From: Trebouxia sp. TZW2008
Taxonomy: Eukaryota > Chlorophyta > Trebouxiophyceae > Trebouxiales > Trebouxiaceae
Reading direction: 5' to 3'
DNA length: 64,000 bases
NCBI GenBank assembly: GCA_002118135.1
Contig: BDIU01000196.1
Coordinates: 62,001 to 126,000, forward strand
The first letter of the stretch is position 1, and each line of letters opens with the position of its first letter. Below are positions 47,816 through 57,600 of the stretch, one piece after another. The position numbers and the translations under genes are program-made. The notes below the pieces were generated by a model, which was not told where the DNA came from, ran no database searches, and worked only from the letters and a program-made list of their open reading frames with translations.

Positions 47816-48592
47816 TTGCGTTTTGATGTGTCCTACTTTGAGAGCCTTCTAGAACCTTTCTAGACTTGTTGATACTGTGTGCGCATAGCACAGTGTGTTC
47901 ATGGCGTGTAATTTATGCACCTTGACCTGTCCACATCAAAGCTGTATGTACATTATAGTGGCAGAGCAGCTGGAGCGCTCGGTGTATTTGCTGGGTACCA
48001 GACAAGATTGTGGATTGGAAACAATTTGCTGAGCCTCCAGTGTGTATGACAAACGCGCTAGTCGTACACACTGCTTGTGTGTGCACAGAAATGCACTGTT
48101 CTGTTTTGATCTGGCAATTGCTGTGAGCTGTTGATGGTGCCACACCTTTCGCAAACTGCTTGATAGTACTCTGACGTTGTAAGAACACATGTGCACGAAA
48201 TTCAAAGCAACATGCTGCCAAGTGCACCTGATACCCCTGCTGTAGAATCCATTGAAATTTGGTAAAAAGCGCACAAAAACCTTAAAACCCTACTCCTGCT
48301 CTGGCAGCTTCTCAACTGCAGCTGTGAGTTACTTCGCCAGGCTGTGGGGTGGCGCAGGACACTACTCACTACATCTGGCAATACAATGCAAGCCTCCCTA
48401 CCGTCAGCTTTCAGGTCGTCCCAGCCAAGCGCTGCGAGGCAAAGATGCGCAAGACACATGTCAAGATGCTCTTGTTGGGACCTGCCTCGAACACTGGCTT
48501 TGATTTGGCTCGCTGACTGCAGGGACAACCCGCACGCTGGTGTTCAACAATAGGCAGCAGCCGATCAGCTTGACATTTCCGCCTTTCAGCAG
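47816..48592. other. Possible 5' region of the F-box gene
   Basis: The F-box gene's upstream exon or exons must lie here, but no single ATG and donor pair could be chosen. Candidates start at 48386 and 48448. Competing minus-strand frames look like shadows. Confidence 0.35.
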
Positions 48593-49778
48593 GATGAAGT
48601 GGAACGTCTGTCAGATCAGGCTGATGCTGGGTCTTCTCAAGCCTCAGTCGCAACTTCAGCTGATCCCGTACCTAAATGGGTGCATTCTGCCAGTTGCGTC
48701 ACAATTTGCACGTGATGCTTGACTGCAAGCTGACCCCGAGAGTTCTGCCTCCCTCAGCAGTGAGCACTCTCAAACGTTGACTGTCGTAGTGTTGCCCGCA
48801 CACGAGCTTCTGTGTGTGATTGCAGACGAAGCTGCCAACACAACTCCTAGACCTCATCTTGTCCCGCCTTACAGATGGTTCTGATGTTGTACATGCCTCA
48901 TGCATCAGCCAAGAATGGCAAGCAGCAAGCAAAAGACCAGAGGTGTGTAGCCTGCTGATGCAACAGATACTTCCCATGATCAGCCATGCAGGTGTGACTG
49001 GTGGGTCAAGCGGTCTCACAGCTTGCTGCCTGCACGGCACATTCCCATTACAACAGGCTGTGCAGGCTTTGCCAGTTCATGTGGGCAGTTTGACTTTAGT
49101 TACAGACAACTTCCCACAGACCCTGGCATCCAGCAGCTTTGCCAAGTTTACTGACCTGCAACAACTGGCAGTGCAGCACTCTTCTCTAGATGGAGGACAT
49201 CAGTTTGTGTTTGACAGCACATTACCTTCTCTGAGGCATGTGGATCTAACCCCGATTTACAGCCGTGTGGGCACCGCCAATCCCTTCGCCTTGCAAGCGC
49301 TAAGCAGGTCTCTGCCTAGTGTGCAACACATGACCATTGCTGCATTCTTGGAAGATGGTCTGGCGCAGCATGTTCTGAACCTGCCACAGTTGTCGTGGCT
49401 GGAGCTGACACTCTTGAAAAGGTCACCTTCATCCAGTGATGATGAGGACAGTATTGCTCTCAGTATGGAGCAATGGCACTTGGGCAAAGGGACTCAGATC
49501 AAGACGATGACGATGACAGTCGCATCGGCAATGAAGGCTCGTCGGCCAGCTCCGAATATGATAATCACTTTTCTATTCCATCTGACAGCTGCTTGCAGAA
49601 TATCACGCTTGCTGCGTTGAGCTGCCGCATCAGAGTGCGCTGCCACAAGACAGAGCCAATTGCACTTACTAAACGGCACGCTGCAGACAATGTTAAATTC
49701 AATGACATGCTGCACAATGTGGAGCATTTATCATGTCCCGGAATGCACATAACACAAGGCGGTCAAACAGTGTGGTAG
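48593..49778 (+). CDS. F-box protein with leucine-rich-type repeats, possible frameshift
   Basis: Exon 48593-48667 joins in phase to 48826 onward. The joined frame reads LPTQLLDLILSRLTDGSDVV and CISQEWQAA, a standard F-box, followed by repeat-like strands (LQQLAVQHSSLDGG, LPSLRHVDLTPI, LPSVQHMTIAAFLEDGL, LPQLSWLELTLL). F-box proteins recruit substrates to SCF ubiquitin ligases. The frame stops at 49620 in a poor-quality peptide, while the +1 frame from about 49473 has a natural acidic loop (SDQDDDDDSRIGNEGSS) and then LQNITLAALS and runs to 49778. A frameshift or tiny intron near 49465-49490 is likely. The 5' end is open. Confidence 0.65.
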
Positions 49779-51259
49779 TCAGCAAACTGCTGCACCGCTT
49801 CCCAACTATCAGAGTGATGATAGACAGTTGACCAGTACTCAACATTGTTGGATTGTCTGATCACATTGCCTGCCAAGTCATGCGCTATTGGATTGTGGCC
49901 CCAGCCTGGCTGGCTAATAATGGTCACTGTAGCTACAGAATTTTATGGGTTGCAAGCTGAGTGCTGTTCTTCATTATGTTGGGCAAACAAGTTTTTTGTT
50001 TTGACATTTGTAGCAGATATTGACAGTGTGATGAACATTTTATCTACAATCGTGGGTGTATGGACAACGTCACATGTATCTAGTCAGAGCAAACAGTGAG
50101 CAGGCACTTATCTTGTGCTAACTAAGATGACTTCATAACGATGCAAGACATTGTCGCCATTGAAGCCAGTATTGATAGTGCCCAGTTTTAGTGTAGTGAA
50201 TCGCCTCCATATGTTTGAGTTAGCGTGACATGACAGGCCATTTTCACCCTTCGTTACCTTGAATGTTGCTTGGAGGTGCTGAGTCAGTGGTCTTTTGGTC
50301 CCACCACAGCATGCGCCTCCAGGTCATGCACCAATTCAACCATTTGCATAGACTAATCATCGTTGCAGCGATCCTGTTGTTGTGAGGATGTGCTATAGCT
50401 ATCTACCGGTAGCTAGCACCCTTGCATGCATCGTTGCACGGACACAGCACGTTTCTTTCGGACATGGCCCGACACGCGTGTCGACCCAAGTACCCTGGAT
50501 TGTTTGAGGGCTGCAGTTATAACATGCGCGCTTGTTTTGCGCAGCATGATCATTTGGGGGTGTCTCACTATGTCATAGACTGCCTGAATTTCATGGACAT
50601 ATAGTCATTGCCACAGTATGGCACATGTGACCAGCCTTGTAGGCTGGCTAAAGCATGTAAAATTACTCTCTCTCTCTCACACTCGTAAGCTTACGACGAT
50701 TTGCCTTAAGGCAAATTACGTAGTACAGACTAAAATCCCGTTGTAAAGCCGTAAGCGTTTTGCATGCAATTTCAAGCGTTCTCAACACAATCAGGCATAT
50801 TTACCCATTGCCTCATGAAAGCAAGCGAATTCAGCCAATTCTTGCATTTTAAAATGGTTTCGAAACTGTCTGACACTGATGACGTTGTCGCCACCATCAA
50901 AAGACTGAAAGTTACTGTTTTATGGCATTTTTCTGCAATTAAGTATGGCCGCGTCGGGCAAGTAGAAAGTTGCTACGGTGTGGCAATGCAGAGCATGCAC
51001 AGCAAGTGACAGGGCTTAACACATCAGAGTCCTCCAGCTTGTTGCTTCGTTGTGTCTTACCCAACCATGAACATAGAGCTGAAACGATGCAAGACAATAC
51101 ATCAGGCTAAACATTCAATCTGCGCTTCGTATCTGAAAGCCTACTGCAAGAGACTTGCCCCTCTGCAGATGTTTTGTGACTGACTGCAGCATGCATTGGT
51201 ATGAACAGTGCTGGTTGCAGCACTGTGATGAGGTGTGATGATGTTGGTCACAGCGATGA
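49779..51259. other. Gene-poor stretch with palindromes
   Basis: About 1.5 kb without supported exons. Two perfect palindromes sit almost back to back: TCGTAAGCTTACGA (50683-50696) and ATTTGCCTTAAGGCAAAT (50699-50716), right after a CT run at 50667-50678. Confidence 0.6.
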
Positions 51260-52163
51260 TCATAGGCCCATAATGTCCATGCCTTGGGCTGCTTGTTGAA
51301 TCTTGAGGTCCTCAAGCTGCTCCTTGAGAGCAACTCTAAGCTGCTTACGCTGATCAGCTGACAGGGCATGACTTGTGTTTTCTCGCACTGCATCACATGT
51401 GGGTGGGACAAATGGGATTGTCAGGCTTTCATCAGCATCATCATCATCATTGTCATCACTGCCTGACCTTGAAGCGTTTGCCTGTGACTCGTTATCCTGC
51501 ACAACAAGAGTCTTTCCTGCTCACGCATTGTCTGCATTGGTGGTGGCACACAATGCATGAATAGCTGCAATTTGTGCCTCTGACTCTGAGCCCTCCTCTT
51601 CTTCAGAGGCTGAATCTGAGTCTGAGCCACTCAAATTCTCCCCATCAAGATTGTCAGTATGTTCCCCCTGGCCTTCATCTGCATAGCACATGACAGCATA
51701 TTTGAGCAGTGTTCAGCACTTTTTAACTCAGACATAACGTGATATACAACAGAAATCTTGCAGCAGTGACACAATACGCTGCAGTTTGCACATAGTGAGC
51801 AGTGAAAAGTTCCCGTACCTAGCAGGAGCTTTTCTGCCAAAGTCTCGCGGAGCTCTCGCAATATTGGATTGCCTGGGTTCAACTGCAAGACTGCAGTGGC
51901 GCGCGTCAAGAATGCTTGTGAGAATATGATGCACCATCAATGTGCCACAACGTAGGCATTCAAGACCCGTTCTTACTTCGGTCTGCAGTCCTGAACGCCT
52001 CCTGAAAACTGCGCTCCTTGATGCTCTGAATCAAGGCTTGTTGCAACTGCGAAGCAGACGCTATGGTGTCACAAAACCTGATCACCTAGGTGTCCTAAGG
52101 GCAGATGCTGCGACATACCTGCAAGAGCTGCTGACCGTGCTGTTGATAATTCAGGCCCGGCAT
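51260..52163 (-). CDS. ERICH2-like acidic helical protein
   Basis: Exons 52119-52163, 51977-52046, 51819-51914, one from 51678 to about 51516, and 51260-51496. The N-terminal part (LIQSIKERSFQEAF, TRATAVLQLNPGNPILRELR, LAEKLLL) is a two-helix, TPR-like unit as found at the C-terminus of ERICH2. It is followed by a highly acidic linker (SGSDSDSASEEEEGSESE, then DDNDDDDADES) and a C-terminal amphipathic helix (QRKQLRVALKEQLEDLKIQQ). Phases close except at the 51516/51496 junction, which may use a GC donor. Function of the family is not established. The ATG at 52163 is supported because the 15-codon exon joins in phase. Confidence 0.6.
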
Positions 52164-52454
52164 TTCAACACAGCTCGATCCCTGACAGCACCAGCTGCTG
52201 AAAGCTGAAGTGTTCACAGGACGCGATGTTCCGCGAGAGTCCCCTTGATGAAACGCTCACGTCTGTGAGTCTGTGAAGCTTGTGGCTTTTGTCATCTAGC
52301 ACGCACGTACAAAAGCGTTACTCCAGCTCTTGCGCTGCGCTGGTGCCATAAAGTCTTCCTATCTCGCACCGCACCTCGAGAATAGGCAAAGCTCGCTATT
52401 TTAGTCGGATATCTTGCTGTTCGAGCTGCTTCCTTGAGACAACTTGTTGAGCAT
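52164..52454. promoter_or_regulatory. Divergent promoter region
   Basis: 291 bp separate two start codons on opposite strands. GC-rich, no exon-like sequence and no recognised core element. Confidence 0.45.
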
Positions 52455-53620
52455 ATGTTGTTGACACAGCATACAGCGCCACTGTCGCGCCCAACAGCAT
52501 CTTCATTTCGCAAGCAGCAGCCTGCCAGCGTCAGATGTACATGTCAACGGGCACCCCTCGCCACTCCTTCACAGCCTGAGCCCTCTCGGCGGGCTGCACT
52601 TGCTTGTATATCTGCCTTGTGCGCGCTGAGCACAGCCAGTAAGGGGTCGCAGCACGTTTTCTAGCTCCGCGGCATTCTGCAACATATGCTGTGTTGTTAT
52701 ATTGCAATGTTGGCTGCAGCGTCAGCAAACGCACTGGGCTTAGACACCCTTCAGTCAATCTTCCCAGACAAAGACCCCAGGACAAGGACTGATGCTGCTA
52801 CAATGGCCACAAAAAAGAAACTTCAAGATGCTGAAGACACTTTTGAAAGCTCCGAGCTGCTGAAGAAACTACGGCAGCAAACTACTGATAACACGAAAAA
52901 GTAAGACTGCAAGCAGACCACATACAGTCGCACCTGTGCTTCATGCTGTAGTTCAGTTGCTTTCCAGTCGCTTTTGTTCGTTTCTAGCCTGCCGTAGCAG
53001 CAGAAATAGCAGCATTGGCAGCAACAAGTCCTCTGCATTGCAGGAACAAAATAGATATGCAGAACAAGTACTGCTATCGCCAAGCAGAGATGGGTATAGG
53101 GGACTGTGGTGGCTTGCAGGTACAGAAATGTTCCTGCATTGCATGTTCTGTCCTGTCTTGCCACGTCACAGCCATGTACGCCTTCATGTTTATAACCCAG
53201 TCATGATGGAGACGAATGCTACCTCTAAGCAGGTAGCAGCTTGTATGCTATGATCTTGCTTGTGTAAAGTGCTAGTGGCTCGTCTCATGGAGGTCATAAG
53301 GCTGCAGCAATCAACATCATCTGCAAGTTGTCTCTGGCACTTGAGTGTGGCGTGCAAATTTTATGCATGTCACAAGGCCGCAGCGACCGACACCATGTGC
53401 AACTTGACTCTGGCGTGGTTGAATCCGGCATGCAGATTCACCTTTGCCATGCCTGAGCACTTGTGTGTGTCTGCAGCTCATTCCTGGTATGACTAAGAGT
53501 GGCAAGCAAAAGACGCCAGACTGGCTCAATAAGTTTCTGGGTGTGAAAGAGGAGGATGTCCCCAAAGAAGTTGCACGCCCGCTTGGCTTTCCTGACATCA
53601 ACGGCAAGCCAACAAGTTGA
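52455..53620 (+). CDS. Probable thylakoid-lumen protein of unknown function
   Basis: Four exons (52455-52638, 52720-52900, 53044-53119, 53477-53620) close in phase to 194 residues. The start is rich in Ser, Thr, Pro, Gln and Arg with no acids for about 45 residues, then SRRAALACISALCALSTA follows and ends at SANA: a stroma-to-lumen two-part signal with a twin arginine, as used for Tat import. The mature part has a charged helix (KKKLQDAEDTFESSELLKKL), a Cys pair in NKYCYRQAEMGIGDCGG, and a C-terminal GVKEEDVPKEVARPLGFPD. I do not recognise the family. The Cys pair may form a disulfide in the lumen. The compartment is inferred from the signal only. Confidence 0.75.
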
Positions 53621-54257
53621 ACTTCATCACGCTCTGTTCACCACAGCCTTCCATCAGGTTGCCTCTTGAGTTGAATAGGCTTGGAGGCTCTTGAATTAGC
53701 TCTGAGGAGTATAATCCGGCTTGTAAAGTAAATAACGTCCCAAGGAGCGGCTGACGCGCTTTAAGAACAGCTGCTCGCAGCAACACTTGGACCCCATTCA
53801 AGCTTTCGCACACATGCATGCAGAGACCCTGCTGGGCCACACTGTGACACAGCTTTTTGTGTTTCGAGTGGTTGGCACAAGAAAGCCTCTGATAACAGCG
53901 AAGACACGTTGCGCCGTTACCTTGCACCTTTACACATCTGTCAGATGCTGTGAAAAATCACATTGGCCACATACATCTTGCATGCAGTGACGTTGTGTGC
54001 TGGATTATCCACTCCGACAACAACATGTAGTAACAAGAACCTAACCAGCAGTCTTCCGTATGCTGATCCATTTTGTTAGCCTTTTGCACCTTCAGGTTCC
54101 GCAAGAGTGTGACTCAGGCAGATCCAGATCTGCCTAAGGCGCAGCAAGCTATAGACTCATGCTTTATGTTGACTTTGCATACCGAATCAAGTGGTTTACA
54201 GAAAACTCAAGATGTCACAGTGTGTCTGGGTCTGTCTGGTTCATTTGAAAACATACG
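53621..54257. other. Convergent spacer, no gene seen
   Basis: About 0.6 kb between two converging genes with no exon-like sequence. Confidence 0.45.
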
Positions 54258-54599
54258 TCACTGCTTGCGAGTCCTCCTACTAGACCCCTTCTGGCGTTTC
54301 CCGTTTTTCCCAGTTTTCTGCTTTCTGACAGCAGTCTGCTGCTCTCCCTCCTGCCCATGCTTGCTTGCCTCAACTGGCATGGCATTGCCTTCATCAATCT
54401 CCATGTTGTCAACATCTGCCTCAGATGAAGCTGCTGAGCTGCCCACTGTAACATCAGCTGCAGCCTTCCCTTGCCTGCACAAGACCATTCACAGCTGCAG
54501 TCACGAGCCAGGTCACGAGCCTGATTTCAGCTTGAACAAATATGCCCAAAATGAACAGCAAACACCTTTGCCCTCAGGCATCATAACATGAGCTCCTGT

Positions 54600-54630
<31 letters not shown>

Positions 54631-57600
54631 TTGGACTTTGCACCGAGCTGGTTTTACTATGAAGCAGGCTGCATTGAGCAGAGCCTCATGTTACAAATGT
54701 GGACAGCACCGAGTACATTCCTGATGCATGCCAGTTGACGACCTGTAACTGATCAGTACTGCACAGGCATGGGGTCTACATGTATCCCATGCAGCGTCAT
54801 CATGCCTGTCATGACTGTCCATGCTTATGACATGTCATAGGTATGCTAGTGCAGCTGAGTGAACAGCATGAATGATCTTACCTCTCTACATGAGGGCTGC
54901 TGTGGGTGTCATGCTTCCTTGCCTTCCTTGCAGGGGGATTTGTTCCCAATTCCCTATCACCTTCTACAGGCTGCTCAGGCTCCTCAGCATACACCGCCTT
55001 GCGCTTGCCCTGCATTCAAACAGCCAGCAAATCTCAGGACGGATTGCCAGCTGCCAGCATCAATCCAAAATATGCATCTGACTGTGTTCAGACTTCAGAG
55101 GTTGGCGAGAGGTGGCGGAGGGGGAATGAAGAGGAAGGGGTTGGCGGGGGAAAGGGCGGGAAGAGGACTTAGCAAAATGTGTCAACTGTGAAGAGAATGC
55201 ATCCAGACATTCTGCTGGCGTTAGCATGCCTTATTGGAATGCTGCTTGGGCTAGCAACAGAGCTTTGTGGACCATCAGCGTCATACAGGCTAAATTATCA
55301 CATGTCAGAGCCCACTTCAGAACAAGGGTCACCTCTCTTACCTGGCGGTTGGGTGCAATAAGGGGCAGTGGACGCTCCAAGCACATGACACAATCAGCAT
55401 TGCTGCAAACGCCTTTGCTATGCTTGATTTCAGTGCAAATGTGACCTAAAAGGGTCATATCTGTTACCTGGCGTGAGGGTGCAGTGAGGGGCAGGGAGTG
55501 AGCAACAGAAGCAGGCCTGCCAAGGCTCATGGCCAGAGCCACACACATATCTCTAGCTGCAGCAGTGACCTTCACCTCCTGCATGACAGCATGGTACACA
55601 CTTCAGATCAAAAGTGAACAAGCGCGTTTTCTCAGCATGACACAACAATGACACATCCCTTGAGCATATAGCTCTTGTGGCAGCAGCCACCCTCACCTCC
55701 TGCATGACAGCATCAGATCTGAATCTGAAGTAAAATCACTTCAGATTCAGATCAACAGCAATACTTTGACATCCTGCGTGACAACATGATACACAAACGA
55801 AGAAACCAATGAAACAATCCTTGAGCACATATTTCGTGTTGCAGCAGCCACCCTCACCTCCTGCGTGACAGCATGGAATGCACTTCAGATCAACGCGAGT
55901 AAACTGCATTTGCCCAGCAACACAATGCAACAATGATACAACAATGACACATCCCTTGAGCATATAGCTCCTATGGCAGCAGCCACTCTCAACTCCTGCA
56001 TGTGCATGAGACACAGCTCAGACCAACAAAATAGACTTCCTCTACTGCACAGCAGCATGATGCATAGATGTTGACAAGAAGCACACACTCCTTGAGCATA
56101 TTTCACCTGTAGCAGCCCTTGCCTTTTTCTCCCGCACAACAGCAAAACACACACATGTCAACACAAGCAGAAGTCTCCCTAGCCATCAGACGGTGTCATG
56201 AAAGGAATGCCAGTGTGACTATGAGTATGTAGAATTAAGTCATTAAGCCAGGACAGAGCAGCAAGAGATTATTGTCTGGACATGCTCAGGTTCCCATCAG
56301 CAACTTGTGAACTCATCAGGTCAATGCTGAGTCGAGGATGGTTGCAAGTGCAGGTGACTGAATACGAGTTCTTCTCGTATTGCAGAATCCTTGAAAATGA
56401 CATTGGATTTAGTTTTGCCAAAGTGAGCACAGGTTTCAGGTTGTCCACTTAAAAAACCGTCTACGTGCTTCAGGTAAAAGCAAAGCCAGTAAAAAGCAAT
56501 AAAACGAAGCATGCTTGTATGTTACAGCATATCTGATTTGAGAAGTTGGGTGAGTCAGTGCTGCCGGTCACCAGCAAGGCTACGTCATAGGCGCAGGCAG
56601 CCTCCGCCTAAAACTGATATGGATTGAGCAAGGGCCAAAATTGCGCAGAACACAGCATTCTTGATATTGCGTGATACACCATTAGGAAAGTTAGGTGTAT
56701 CAGTGCTGCCGGTCACCAGCAGGGCTAAGCTTGAGCAGCCTTCTCAATCTGTCATTGACTAAGGGCGGCCAAAGTGCACAGGAAACAGCACTCTTGACAT
56801 TGCACCATACCTCATCAAGGTGGTTAGGTGTATCAGTGCTTCCAGTCACCAGCAGGGCTAAGCTTGAGCAGCCTTCTCAATCTGTCATTGACTAAGGGAG
56901 GCCAAAAGTGCACAGGAAACAGCACTCTTGACATTGCACCATACCTCATCAAGGTGGTTAGGTGTATCAGTGCTTCCAGTCACGAGTAAGGCTGCATCAT
57001 ACGCCCAGGCAGCCTCCGATTGTTTCACAAAGTGGCCCAGGATCCGCTTGCGCCCATTGACCTGGATGCACACCTTCCACTGGCCTTTCTTGACGTCCCA
57101 CTGCAGCCCTCTGTAGAGAGTCACTGGAAGCAAGGACTGCTGTGAAACGTCCTGCAGCATCACACCAGTCAGCAATCTGCTCAATATCAAGACTCAACAT
57201 GGCCAGTGGGAGTACGCTGGTGCTCATGTGTTAGGGCACCACAAATGTCAGCAATCTGCACAATATGGACACTCAACATGACAAGTGGCTGTACACTGGT
57301 GCGCATGTTTGAGGACATCACGACAGTCAGCAATGTGCTTGCTACGGACACTCAGCATGACCAGTGGTACAGTACACTGGTGGTCATGCGTCAGGGCTGT
57401 GGGGCTATATGAACATGCAGCAGGACAATTCTGGGCATTGTCGTTGCTGAGCTAGGGCTGGACCCCTAACGGTGTTTGTCTCAAGATATGAGGGCTGCAG
57501 TAATGTCCCACGGTGAAGCAAAGACAGCTGTTACTTACATTTGAGCTCACAACAAGCAGAGCAGACAAGCTCCCATGCATTTCATGTGCGCTACAGAATG

